From Rutpela maculata (Eukaryota; Arthropoda; Insecta; Coleoptera; Cerambycidae): a stretch of 64,000 nt of DNA. How positions within the stretch are numbered: position 1 is the stretch's first letter; each line of letters begins with the position of its first letter. Positions 11,074-23,600 of this stretch are shown here, piece by piece. The notes beneath the pieces are model-generated. The model was given only the letters and a program-made list of their open reading frames with translations. It had not been told where the DNA came from and did no database searches. The stretch lies in the NCBI GenBank assembly GCA_936432065.2, contig OW386286.2, forward strand, positions 265,813,987-265,877,986, written 5' to 3'. Position numbers and translations under genes: made by a program.

Positions 11074-13836
11074 TAATAATAATAATAATAATAATAACAG
11101 TCTTTATTCCACAATAATATAAATATACAAACAAATAAACGAGACACATATTTCAGTAAATTGTGGAAAAGGCGAAGCATTTTGGATTTGTCGTCCAAAA
11201 TGCTTGCTCTTCCACTCAACCTCGAAGATGTAACATAACTATAAAAATAAATGAGTATCTGTATCACATAATACTGTTTTGTTTACCAACAACAACAACA
11301 AAAGAATCAATTACACAAACATCAATTGTTTATGCTAAGAAGGTAGTATCTTGAAACATTAGCTTTTTGAGTTTTTTTGGAAACATATTACAATCGAATT
11401 TTTTGAAATCAGCTGGAATTTTATTATAGAGTTTTGTGGAGTTGTATGTAAAAGAGGACCGAAAAAGTGTAGTTCTATGCTGAGGAGGGGTTAGGTTGTT
11501 TTTAAACCGGATATTAATATTATGAATGTCCGTTCTGAATCGTAGTTTATTTAGCAGATACTGAGGTTTCTTTGTAGTGATTATTTTGTGATAGAACGTG
11601 CAGCAGTGTAGCATTCTCCTTCTCTCAGTATTTAACCATCCAATTTCGGTTATCTTAGCCGATACATGATCGCGTTTGCGTAGTCCACAAATTAAACGAA
11701 TGCAAGAATTTTGGATTAACTGTAGCCGTTTAGCATCAGTTTTAAGTAGACATGGTCCGTACATTACATCGGCATAATTGATGTGAGACAACACCAACGA
11801 TTCGCAAAGAATTGTTTTAGTTTTCTTATTTAGAATGTGTCTATTAGCGTATATTAATTTTAAAGAACAGTACGACTTTCTAACGATGGATGATACATGT
11901 GCGGAAAATCTCAAATTTACATCTAGAATTAATCCTAAATTTTTGGCACTGTCTGTAAGACTTATAATTTCATTGTCGACTGAAATTTTCACATCATTGC
12001 TGACTCGATTTCGTGAGGCAATTCGACCAAATAACATAGCCTTCGATTTACTGGCATTAATGTTTAAACAGAATTTGTTGGAAATTTGAAGTAAGTTTTG
12101 AAGTTCATGGTTAATGTTTTGGCAAGCATGTTTTGTGTCTTTTTCCTCAAATGCATAGTTAATTTGCGCGTCATCAGCATAGAAATGTGTGGTGCAGAAA
12201 GATATGATTTTATGAAATTCAAAGGTGTATAACGTGAACAACAAGGGGCCCAAAATAGACCCCTGTGGTACACCACACACTACTGGGGAAAAGCAAGATC
12301 TCTTATTATTTAACACAACACATTGTACGCGATCATCGAGGTAACTTCTGAGCAAAGAAACAGCTCTTTCAGAGAATCCAACGTAGTGCGTGATAGCCAA
12401 TAGCAGATCATGATTTATCCTATCAAAGGCTTTCGAATAATCTAGAAGTACCAAGACAGATAACTTGTTTTTATCTATTGCGGAGAGCAAATCATCAGTA
12501 ACTTTTGCCAATGCCGTACTGCAGCTGTATCCCGGCCTGAAGCCAGACTGGTGTTCTGGTAAAATATTGTAGCTGAAAAAGTGCTGACGTATTTGTTTAT
12601 CAATAATTTTTTCGAGAGCCTTTGATAGTGAACATAAAATGCTGATGGGTCTGAGGTCCTTATATTCAACAGGGCTGGCAACCTTAGGCAGAGGTATAAT
12701 TTGCGAACGCTTCCATATTGATGGAAAGGTCTGTGACTCGATACAAAAATTAAAAATGTGTGTAACGTATGGCAATATTACAGGACAGCAATACAATAAC
12801 ATGTCAATATTAATTAAATCCTCACCGACGGCTTTAGATTTAATAGCTAAGAGAGTTTCATAAATTTCTTTTTCGTTTGTAAGAGAGAATTCAAAATTCT
12901 CTACATTTACTAATCTGTTATTTTTATAAAAAAGAATCGTATCAGGATCAGGTGTATTATTACCATGTTGCATAGTTTGTATAAAAAAGTCGTTAATAGC
13001 CGCAGGATTTTGCAGGTGTGTAGGTACTTCAGTCTTTTTTTTTTGTATGAATTTCTAAGGTTTTCAATACTTTCCACATGTCTTTGTTATTGCAAGATCT
13101 AATCTTGTGTTCTAGATATGCCTTTTTTTCCCTTTTTATTGCATAGTTTACCTCATTACGCAAATTTTTGTAGTAATTCCAATGTTTAATATTTTTTGTT
13201 TGTTTATATTTGGCAAGTGCTTTATTTCTATGACGCATAAGTTGTTTTAAGGCCTCAGTAAGCCAGGGTGCTTTACGTTCAGTAATTCTTACCGTCCTAA
13301 TAGGTGCATGGTGATTAAAAAGTTCGAGAATGGTAGAATTTAAAAATTCTACTTTAGAGTCGACATCGCCTAAGTATAATATTTCTGAGAAATCGATCAT
13401 ATTAAGATCATATTCAAAATTGACTATATTAAAATCTTTAAAATCACGGAAGGTAGACAGGAGCGGTACGACTATCTTGTATTTTATCAATTTCACACGA
13501 GACTAAGCAATGATCCGAAGTTTCAGATACATCGTTGACCCTCGTAGCAACTACCTTGATGTTATCAGAGCAAATAATGAGGTCTAGTAACTTTGCACTC
13601 GTAGGACCGTACCTGGTAGGTTCCTCTATGATTTGTTTGAGTGCGCATGAATCTAGAAGGTTATTTAACAGCTTGCTAGAAGCACAGTTATCATCCAGAA
13701 GATCAATGTTGAGATCTCCCGCACATAATATATCACCATACTTAGGCAAAACAATATGAAGTGAATTTTCAAATTCGTCCAAAAAGTCTGCTACACTAAA
13801 ATTTGGAGGACGATATAAAGTGCCAACAGCTAATGT
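11074..13836 (-). mobile_element. CR1-like LINE, 5' truncated, inserted in a DINE-like repeat
   Basis: In its sense orientation the element ends in a TTA microsatellite tail (11074-11097) and encodes an endonuclease and reverse transcriptase. It has no ORF1, and its 5' end stops inside the endonuclease at about 13836. Flanks on both sides (CTTAGAAT | ATGTCACGAAACG) are contiguous in other copies of the interrupted repeat, which defines the insertion point. Confidence 0.85.
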
Positions 13837-13839
13837 CAC
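11330..13839 (-). pseudogene. LINE ORF2: partial endonuclease plus reverse transcriptase
   Basis: Three minus-strand frames run in order. 13839-13444 is the C-terminal half of an apurinic-type endonuclease (GTLYRPPN, AGDLNIDLL, TSDHCLVSCE). 13496-13029 is the basic linker. 12973-11330 is a nearly intact 547-residue reverse transcriptase with LRPISILCSLSKALEKI, QSGFRPGYS, LVLLDYSKAFDRINHDLLL, GVPQGSILGPLLFTLY and the catalytic FYADD, followed by a C-terminal thumb/tail. Two frame changes, one at a T-run near 13030, break it. The motif set fits the CR1/Crack/Daphne group; exact clade not settled. The last bases of the frame (13837-13839) belong to the flanking repeat. Confidence 0.8.
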
Positions 13840-14248
13840 GAAACGTCAAGATTTTAAGTTTGAGCAAAAGAAAAAAATGTCTGTCTGTCTGTCTATAACA
13901 TTTTTTTGTGCGGACGATTACTCTGGAACAGTTTAAGATATTAACTTGAAATTTGGTACACGTATGTATTTTAACGAGATCTAGAACTAGATTATATTTT
14001 TAATTTACCGGGTTTAATTTACCAGGTTGGGGGGTAAATGGGGGTAAATAGGTAAATCAAGCAGGTAAGAGTCCATAAAATTGGTATTTAGTATATACAA
14101 GAGGTAGCTTCTCTTGTCTCAAAAAAAAATTTGGCATTAGCCCATTACTACTTCCACCCTATTATAAAAAGGGGTGAAAAAAAATGTGATTTAGTATGTC
14201 TACAAGAACCAAAGGCTTCAAATTTTTTTTACTTCATTCACACAGGTA
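13837..14248 (-). mobile_element. Helentron/DINE-like repeat, copy 2, remainder
   Basis: Continuation of the interrupted inverted copy: CGTCAAGATTTTAAG, a short GTCT run near 13880, the AACTAGATTATA block and the GGTAAATGGGGGTAAAT block. It is truncated before the CCGCTGCCC end. Confidence 0.65.
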
Positions 14249-15557
14249 AAAATAAGGATAGCTTTTTCATCCACATGATTTTATTCCTATGCATTCAGAC
14301 TAACCTAATTAACACCTTTAAACCTAATATAAAGTAAAAAATTATATGTATTAACATTGTATGTATTAAATAAGTCTTAGATCTAAAAGTTTTAACCCCA
14401 ACATTATCTGCGAATAAAGAGGTCATGAATGTTATTGGGCAGCTGAGGGTCGTTTCCGAAGTAATTTTTCGCGCAGAATCCGAATCTGGCCTCGGAGTTG
14501 GCCCATCATGTCAACAATAAAAGCGTGTTTTTTTAGTTTCTTAAACTATTAATTTTATTTTGTAACTTTTTATTCTTAAATAAACTCAGAGTTTTACCCA
14601 TATCAAGGAGGTTATAAAGAAAAAAGTAGTCCGCCATCTTGGCGACAGACGCCATTTTGAATTTTTGATGATGTAATATAGCCTATGTTGTATTGTCACC
14701 TGACTCACAGGCGTATGCAAAATTTCAAACCTCTAACTTATCAAGAAGTGGGTATGTGCGTTTTAGATGAAACACCCTGTATATATAGCAACGCTACATA
14801 GCTTATTGTATTTTACTCGCCAAGCTCTTTCATCTGATACCCATATTAAGGAGGTTATAAAGAAAAAGTATTCCGCCATTTTGGCGACAGACGCCATTTT
14901 GAATTTTTGATGATGCAATAAAGCCTATGTTGCATTGTCAATTAACTTATGATCCCATAAAAATGAATTTGGTACTTAATATAAATGAAGACTACTTCTT
15001 TGTTTGTGATTCTCGACCAAAGAGGAAAACGAGAAATAATTTTTAGGTTAGGTTAACTCAAAGCCATTTTGCCGCAGCACTAGTCTAAAGTACAATGTCT
15101 TAAGGATATTTGCCATTTTTTTAATTTAATTTGATTGAAATCTCTAGTGTCGGCAGATTTTTATCCAAAAAAGGGCATATTTTTCCCACTGTGAGACGCA
15201 CTGAATTACATGTCACTAAATTAGAATTTGTTCAATGTATACATGAGTGTTGTTCATTTAAAAGATGGAAATTTTAGCTTTCCAATGCTTTTTTGTTTTA
15301 AACAATACAAGCAAAATTTGGATGGGAAAAATATACTTATATATATTATCACGCCCGAACTCAATCGTCGCAATAAAAAATATAGAAAAAAATAAAAGCC
15401 CTTAAAAAAATCCTTTCATCATTGAGAACCGTTAAAAAGTATGTACACTTCATGATTATTATGGTTTATTAAGCTGTAGTAACGTGGATTAAAAAAAGTA
15501 CATCTCAAATCATTTTAATTTCCTTGCTTGATGATTTTTTTGATAAATATATGTATA
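14249..15557. repeat. AT-rich interval with a diverged direct repeat
   Basis: No gene. About 14600-14700 and 14843-14940 are direct copies (AAGGAGGTTATAAAGAAAAA, then GGCGACAGACGCCATTTTG), separated by a segment with ACACCCTGTATATATA, a common MITE terminus. 15045-15175 is one arm of the inverted repeat whose partner is 10850-10990. Confidence 0.45.
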
Positions 15558-16231
15558 TACAGCGTGTCCTCCGATTGAGTTCGCTATAGGTGAAATGGAC
15601 AAAAAAATTTCGAATTTTTTTTTTCATATTTGGAGGTTCACCCCTGCTTATCAAAAAAGTGATTTTGGGTGTACTTTTGTTTTTTTTTAAATCATGTAGG
15701 CCATGACAAGTAAGCAAAAACGAATTTCATGTTAGGTAAAGTACCTTTTCTGTAAAAGATACAAATACATGTCATTAAGGAAAGTTATTTAGATTAAAGT
15801 CCTCTGCAAAATTTCAAGAACATAGCCTACTTTGATGATTTTGATTTTTTTAATATAATTGCATTTTACGAAAAAAAAAATGTTGCCGGTTTACTAAAGT
15901 GTTTGCTCCATTATGTACTAGATCAAACACTTTAGTAAACTGGCATACTATTCTTTTTTTCGTAAAATGCAATTATATTGAAAAAATCAAAATCATCAAA
16001 GTAGGCGTATGTTCTTGAAACTTTGCACAGGACTATAACTTTTTAATTTGAATAACTTTTCTTAATGACATTTTCCTGTATCTTTTACTTCACCTAACAT
16101 GAAATTCGTTTTTGCTTAACTGTCATGGCCTACATGAGATAAGCAGAGGTGAATCTCCAAATATGAAAAAAAAAATCGAAAATTTTTTGTCCATTTCACC
16201 TATAGCGAACTCAATCGGAAGACACGCTGTA
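15558..16231. mobile_element. fold-back MITE, mariner-like ends
   Basis: The whole 674 bp is a palindrome: the TACAGCGTGTCCTCCGATTG end is mirrored at 16212-16231, and the arms match through to a centre near 15900. TA precedes the left end; the right flank is CA. There is no coding capacity. Confidence 0.75.
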
Positions 16232-17250
16232 CATATATTGGAGGCTGTAACTTGTCGAGAAATTGACCCATTGAAAAAAATAAAATACCACTATTTCGGA
16301 AAAAATGTATACTTTTCGAAAGTTCAAACATAAATTCGTTTACTTGTATGCATTTTTTCGAAAATATGATTAACCTATCATGGTCAAAAGTAGCTATTTT
16401 CACGATCTTATCCTTATAACTCTCTATAGTGTTGAATATAAATTCTGGAACTTTTCCAATACATTAACAAATATATAAGGAATCTATTGGATACAGCTGA
16501 AATGTGGATAGGTGTACCTGTAATAAATATAATACAGTAAATGCAGGTAAAAATTCATGCGAGTTACGGCACGGCAGATCTTCTTCGATCCTGCGGCTAT
16601 GTGTGGTGTCTGTGTAAGCGTTCATAATTGTTTTCCCTCCATACTCACTATTTATCCTCCTATTCACCAAGAAAAATGTTAAAAATGTGTAATTGGAAAG
16701 AGAAGAAAGTTTAATTTTACTCGTTAGAACAGCTAAGAATTTTTAAAGGTTCCATAGTATGCATTTAACCGTGCGCTTGGCCGCGCAGACTGGCAAAGTT
16801 ACTTCACTATTTTCTTCCAGGAATACCGTGGCTTTAGCCACAAATTTTATTAGGACATTATTTGTTCAGAAACGCGTGGTCTATCCATCTGTATTTTTTA
16901 TTTTTTCCTACCCTGACTTAGTTTCAAAATTTTGAAAAAATGAATGAAAAAAAACATTTTCACTTTTTTTTATGTTCTGCATCCGAGCGAAATATAAACT
17001 TTTCAGGATATTATTCTATATACTTTCACGAACACATTAAAAAAATAATTATTCATTTTGCAAGTTTTTGTAGGTTTTGTGATTATTTTGATAACGCAAG
17101 AGTTACCGGTTATTTTTTATTAGCAATCGGAAAAATCTGATTTGTTCTAAATAAAAAGCGAAAAATATGAAATTTTACTTTTTTGTTTAATCTTTACTGT
17201 ACTACTTGACAAGTGCATTTTTAATTTCAGTAGTACAAAAGCAAGCTACG
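16232..17250. other. AT-rich, inverted-repeat arm, no gene
   Basis: 16905-17075 is an inverted match to 10700-10850, including TTCTGCATCCGAGCG and CAGGATATTATTCTATA. Together with 15045-15175 it suggests one arm split by about 1.7 kb of later insertion. Nothing coding is recognised. Confidence 0.4.
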
Positions 17251-17255
17251 AGTAG

Positions 17256-17957
17256 TTGCTTTTATTAATCGTAAGCGCCACATATTTACGGACAAGAGTC
17301 AGGAAATCCTTGTTATCGACGATGAAAGTTCGCTGGCTGCACGTTTTTGTGTCTGAAATTTTTACAATGTGGATACTTTCCTTATCTTCGATGTCATCAA
17401 TGATCACTTTTAACAATTTGTCTCTGCGTCACCCTCCACAGACGCCCATAATAAGAATAAATAAGTTCTTATAAAAAAACCCTTTTTATTGTTTTAAAAA
17501 TGCTTAAGTTATCTTCACCATAAGAAATTGTTCGTCTGAGGCTTCGCTGACAAAATGTATGTGGTTCTTCTTCAAAATACTGGATTATTTTGCCTTGCAT
17601 CCTCTAATGATTTTCTTTACAAAAAGGCAACGACTTTCTTGTATCTGTCATTCTTTATCTGAAGTGGTCTTCAACATAAAAAATGAATTCTCTGTGAAAT
17701 AAACCAACAGTACATTTTCCGCACAATTTGTCTTGACTCCAAGTAATAAACTTTCTACACTGCGTTTCGTACTTATCTCTTAGTTTTTCCGGTACAATTA
17801 GTCCACTCAAATTAGGAAAAAAACGCCGTTTTAGGGAAACATTTTGAACAGCAGTCTCTTTGCATAGAAAGTATTCAACTTTTAGAACGATGTTTTGCTT
17901 ATGCGTAGAAAAAAAAGACATGCTTTCTGAGATATATACATATACAGTGTCCGCCAA
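17256..17957 (-). pseudogene. decayed Crypton-like tyrosine recombinase fragment
   Basis: Minus-strand frames read in order: VPEKLRDKYETQCRKFITW with GKCTVGLFHREF (17957-17655), an out-of-frame piece around 17640-17480, then KVIIDDIEDKESIHIVKISD with TKTCSQRTFIV and FLTLVRKYVALTINKSNYS (about 17430-17256). This resembles the N-terminal SAM-like part and the start of the catalytic part of insect Crypton-type tyrosine recombinases. The catalytic RHRY residues are not preserved here; stops and frameshifts make it a relic. The assignment rests on pattern memory of the family. Confidence 0.5.
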
Positions 17958-19506
17958 AAAGTCTGCACCATATGGGAAAATCCGTTGTTGTTGACTTTCT
18001 GAACATTTTTACTTTTGGTAAAAGTTAGTGCATGTTTTCAAACGAAAAAGGTCTGCACAAATGTATGATAGTCCTGGCGCTTAGGTCGGAAAATTAATTT
18101 TTTTCTAAATTGCCTCAACAGTAAACTTCCTTTATTTTTGAAGATGTCGAGAAATGTTATTGAAAGAAGTTGCTTATAATGCGAAGTTCAGTCCAGATAT
18201 GAAATTTGATTGGTCTATTTCTATTTTAAAAATAAAAATGTTTTTTCACTTTTTTACGCATAATTCCTAAACTATAATTTTAAATCTTTTTCTGTTATTA
18301 ATAATTATAAGCAACTTCTTTAAATAACATTTTTCGATATCTTCAAAAATAAAGGTAGTTTACTCTTGAGACAATTTTAAAAAAATAATTTTCCGACTTA
18401 AGCGCCAGGACTAACACATTATCTTTCATTTTCATAATAACCTTAATTGGCCTCCGAGCCATAGAAAGCGCGATATTCGCAAAAACCGTTTTTGTGAACT
18501 TTGACCTTGAATAATTTTTTATGCCATAGTGATCTCGTTGTCGATTTTTAATATTTCCTTTAAAACACCAAAATAAATCGATTTAAAAAAAAATGAAGGA
18601 TATATTTTGTTAGATCAGAAAAGTCTAATTTCTATATATTTTCTAGAGGAATAATTGTCATTAATAAATAACATTTAAAAATGCGTTATTTAATGACTAT
18701 GACTAGGTCATTGTCAACAGTAAATGGATAACACGTTAAACATTTTACTACCTTAACTTTACGAGTATTATCATAATATAGAAGAAAAATATCACTACCT
18801 AGGTATTTAAAATATTTACGGATGTCACAGGTCGAACATATAATTACAATTTTATATAATTAATAAAACTTAACGACAGCTTAATCTTGCTTGCAAGTTA
18901 ATGTTCCTTATATTGTTTGTTGACTATTTATTAAATATTTTATAGTGGCTTATTTCAAGCATTAAATTACAGTTATAAAAAATCTTTAAAAAAGCACTAA
19001 AATATGACGAAAGGTTAATTAATATTCATTAATATTTCTTGCTAAAATAATTTTATAATGATAATAACTAAACGTTACAACTGGCACGAATATCAAGGAA
19101 GAAACCTAAATTTAATAAAAATATACCAACTACAAAAAAACACAAAATTTAATAAATGTGAAGGACACCAATATTTCGCATGTAGTTGGCACAATTACGA
19201 TGATAAAACCTGATATTTTTTAGTATCAAATATACACGTATATCACCCTAAAATATAATTATTTAAAAAAACATTTTCAAGGAAAAAAACCTGATATAGT
19301 GAAAAAAATACAGGAATGGTCACTTGTAAAATAATAAACATACATGACAAACATCACAAACCATATCGCCCATAACCATATTAGCTAAAATTATTGAAAA
19401 ATTAGTAAAAGTTGAATTTCTGTCCTCCTGCAAGTTATTAATAAATAGAGAAAATTGTTCATAAAATTTAAATTAATCTTCAGGTAAGTCGATTAATTAT
19501 TCAATC
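17958..19506. repeat. MITE remnant and AT-rich sequence
   Basis: A terminus-like TACAGTGTCCG lies at 17944-17954. 18070-18412 is an inverted repeat (AGTCCTGGCGCTTAGGTCGG mirrored by its complement at 18393-18412) with arms of about 120 bp. 18430-19506 is AT-rich without recognisable features. Confidence 0.5.
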
Positions 19507-20308
19507 ATATTTCACAATTTTCTCTTTCAACAATTACATAAACACAGGTAGATGTTTAAAGAAACATGATCTATTTTAAAAGCAAGTGTATTAATAATTA
19601 TTATGTGAAACATTTTCAGATATTTGAGTTATTTACTAACAGACACTGAAACGATATAAAAAATGATTACAGTAGTTAACATTAACAATTTGTAATTTTA
19701 ATGCGCAACATTTTAATGATTTTTATTATAAATATATTTGTACTAAAAATCTATTTATTTAGAGCAATGAATGTTTATGTTTTTTTGCGCCGATTTAGTC
19801 AACTGAGATAAACTAGAGGCATATGCAAAGTTCATGTAAACGAATAGTTTAGCTTTCGTTTGTCAGCGCTCCAAAACTATATTATTTGCGGTTAATGAGT
19901 TGTCCAGTATTTTATATGTGCACATTTTTCCACTTCTTGCATTTATACTATACGCACGCATGTTTTATTTTATTTTATTTTACTTTACACAAATATCTGT
20001 AACTAGGAATTTACTTCCTGTGGATAAGTTTACAATAAATAAACAAATATGCCTTACTACTTTTTACCAGTGTACTTGATATGAATCACTTTACAGATTA
20101 CACTCAACATTAACACATTAACTTAATTATTGATACACGTCTAACTCGCTCGACACAAGAAAAAGAAGTGATCTCCGACGGCTTGACCAGTAAGGGTTTG
20201 TGAGGGGATAAGAGCAAAATACTTACTTTCTACATTGTGACTCAATCGATCAAGAGACGGAAACTACCTGTGTTTATGTAATTGTTTAAGGAGAAAATTG
20301 TGAAATAT
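19507..20308. mobile_element. MITE with 45-bp TIRs
   Basis: ATATTTCACAATTTTCTC through ACACAGGTAG (19507-19551) is mirrored at 20264-20308 with about three mismatches. There is no coding capacity. It ends 80 bp before the first recognised exon of the ZP gene. Confidence 0.7.
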
Positions 20309-20388
20309 AACAGTTTATAAAGTATAAAAGAGCTATTAATTTAATATATTGAAACATATTCTATACAATATATTTCGTTTTGTTTCAG

Positions 20389-20688
20389 CTGCCACCTTAA
20401 TGAACTGCGCAGGGTCGGATGTGCAATTCGAAAAAGTACTGGGTTTACGCCCCCCCAACACTAGTCATCCAATACTTCTGTATACATTGGAAAAGGGAGT
20501 CCCTCTGAGGCCGATTACTTCTGAGTGTATAGCCAAGTGCCATTCTAACGACAACTGCAGAAGTTTTGTTTTATATTATAGCAAATTTCAGTGTTACTGG
20601 TTTAGAGATAGCATAAAAGGAACAGATGAACCAGAAAATGTCATAGACGATGGCGCTGCTTGGTTTGTCAAAGTGTGTCTGATAAATA
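20389..20688 (+). CDS. ZP gene exon: PAN module 1
   Basis: The acceptor is a pyrimidine tract ending TTTGTTTCAG and the donor is GTAAGAAC, phase 1 on both sides. The six Cys lie in NCAG, SECIAKC, NCRSF, FQCYW and KVCL. The frame is open upstream of 20389, but the first possible start there is TTG, so an upstream exon is needed. Confidence 0.8.
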
Positions 20689-23600
20689 GTAAGAACTAGT
20701 TTATTTTAGGATTGTCCTTGGTGATAATTATATACAAAATACAATACATATACCAGTATCTAAGAACCTAAAGATGTTATTTTGAGAAAATTAATTTTTG
20801 CATAGATTAATGTAGTACTCGTGTTAGGAAGGGTTCACCTTCTGTCTCTGTCTTGGAAAATACAGGTATAAAATTGTATTGCTTTCATTGATTGCTACCA
20901 AAGAGGGAGAAAGGCTCCGTTAGAAGGCAAAGAACTTAGTTCCAGTAGAGTTCATTTTTTTATTAGATTTTTTTTTTGTTTTCAACATATCCACATAGAT
21001 TATAGTCAAATAAGAAATTTCACTAGGCTTAATAAGAAAAAATCAAAAAATGCCTCAATCCTAACTCTTAATACCGCCATCTTGAAGAAATGGCACAGTC
21101 TTACAGTTTTTTGCAAATATCTTGGAATTCGTGGCTTGGACAAAAACCGACGATAATCGAAGAGTGTGTTTATGTCATCATTCGACCGCATTTTCCGCTA
21201 ATTTTGGCACCGAAACTAGTGGAAAAATAGTCGAACGTCGGAAAAATATCTCTTGGAAATGAGGTGTTTGCATGGAAAACAAAATGTCTTAAATATTTAC
21301 AATTTTGTCAAGTTTAACGTTCTTTTTCGTCTCCGATAAGTTTATATCTAAAATTTAAATACAAATTGTTCCGTCATACAAATTTGATGACGTAGTACAT
21401 GTTTAGCGTTTCTGTTAATCTTGGAAGTAAAACCTGATATTGCAGAATCCTCAATTTTTAAAGTGAATATAATTATTCAACTAGGTAGTCGGGGAGCCCC
21501 CCCGGTCCTTGGGGACAATGTTTTTCATAGAGATTAAAGGAACAATTTTAGACATGTTCCCCAAAAAAAAACTGGCTGTACTTTCAAAATGGCGGCCATA
21601 TGTTAAAAGGGTGGGCTCCCGTAGTAAGTGTTAGTAAGAGGTTTATTGGCAGCTGCCATATCGGATGATGTTTCGAGGTTCTTAAAAATTGACAAATCTT
21701 GCACCGTATTTGACTTTTAACATCGTCTAAGCTCTTACTATACAGTGTGTCCCACTTTTCACGGTAACACTTTCGTAGCTCAGTTATTAGTCATCCAATT
21801 TCAACCGAATTTGGATCAGTGTTAAAAACTTTTACTGTGTCATTTTCGTGTAAAACAAAACTTATTTCATCATTGTTGTGCATTTTTATTAAGAAAAAAA
21901 GAGTCGATTTTTTCGCGAAGCCATATTAGGAATTACTTCCACATCCAGTAGAAGTGTAGCAACGCAAAAAAAAAATTGACAATTTTTATTGTCCAAACTA
22001 GCTTAAAATGTCATGACCCGTCGAGATTTTAAGTTTAAGCAAAAAAAATTCTGCCTGTCTGTCTGCCTGTAACTTTTGTGCGCACGATTACCAGGCCTGT
22101 AGCTAGAAAATGCTTTAAGGGTGGGCAAACAATTTTTCAAAGGGGGCCCGTGGGCCAAAAATTGTTTTTTTCCATTTAAAAATAGCTACATCATTATTTT
22201 CTGCAGTCGCCGTAGGTCGGGCGAAAATTATTCCAGGACGGGCTACGCCCGTCCTGGCCCACCCCTAGCTACAGGCCTGACGATTACTCTGGAACCGTTT
22301 AAGATATTGACTTTATATTTAGTACTCGTATGTATTTTAACGAAGGGTAGGAGGGTAAATGAGGGTAAATAAGCAAAGCAAGCATCAGTCCCGAAAACTG
22401 GGATTTCGTGTATGTATAAGAATCAAGGCCCTCACAAAGTTTTTTGGCATTAGCCACCCCCACTACTACTACTTCATCATTAAAGGGGTGAAAAAAATAA
22501 AATTGTGATTTATTGTATGTACAAAAGCTAAAGGCCTCAAAATTTATTCTGACATCCCTCTACCACCCTCATTGCCATCCCCACCTCATTACTAAAGGAG
22601 ATAACAAAATAATAGTGTCATTTAGTGTGTGCAGAAGGACCAAACGCCTCAAAAAACGCCTTTTTGGCATGAAGTAGTGATTCCTTAGGCAGCGGTTTTT
22701 TGTATTTGATATACCTTAACAAGTGGATATAACGGTGTAAACATTTTGATAACTTACATAAAAATTTAGCAAGAAAAAATATTATAACATTAAAAAGAAA
22801 ATAAATTATTGATGTAAATGAAATTGAAAACTAACAATAAAAACAAAAAACGGCGTTTCACTTTTTTTCAAATACTTTTTCTTTCAATTTTAGAAAATTT
22901 ATTCCATACTTTTGACTCACTGTATATTAAAATTTAACTCATGTATTTAGTAACTTGATGATTGGGACTCAATAAAATATCCACTTACCTGTTTGTTGAA
23001 GTTTCAATTACCTGCATGATTAAGAATACGTAATAAATTAGGTAGGTATATAAAAAATGAAACCTAGCTAAATGCAAAGAAAACGAAATCATTTTATTTT
23101 AGAAACTATATACTCATACAAGTAGATATATTTTTTTATTATTTGATATTTGATTTCAATGTGTTACGTCCGGTTCTAATATGTCTACTTGATTAAATCA
23201 AGTAGATATAATATTAAATAAAAAACAATATTGAACATTCAGGGACGGATTAAGGATTGGCGCGCCCCTAGGCTAATTATATATTTGCGTCCTTCTTATT
23301 CATAGGCAAGGTTACGAAGTTTCAAAATTGATGAGTGGGGAGGGGGGGGGAGAATTTTTTTTCTCGATTAATATATTCTTACCTTATTAACCAATTAAAA
23401 TGTGCACTTTCAAAAAAATCGACTATCGATCAGTGAAACAAATCGAGAAAAATATATGTTACTTTTTTCGCAGTAGCCATGTGTCAAACTAAAAAGTCAT
23501 TGGAATTATTAAAATCTGACATTTCGCGTTTTCATCTTGATTTTTGTACGCAAAATGAATGAGAAAAAGCGATTTCATGATGTTTCACAAGAAAATATTA

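Noticed and set aside
17256..17474. Plus-strand 72-codon frame
   Set aside because: Overlaps the Crypton-like relic, whose peptide signal is on the minus strand.
20349..20388. Open frame upstream of PAN exon 1 that could be read as a signal peptide
   Set aside because: The first codon is TTG, not ATG, and the stretch is a textbook polypyrimidine tract ending in CAG with the phase expected from the next exons.
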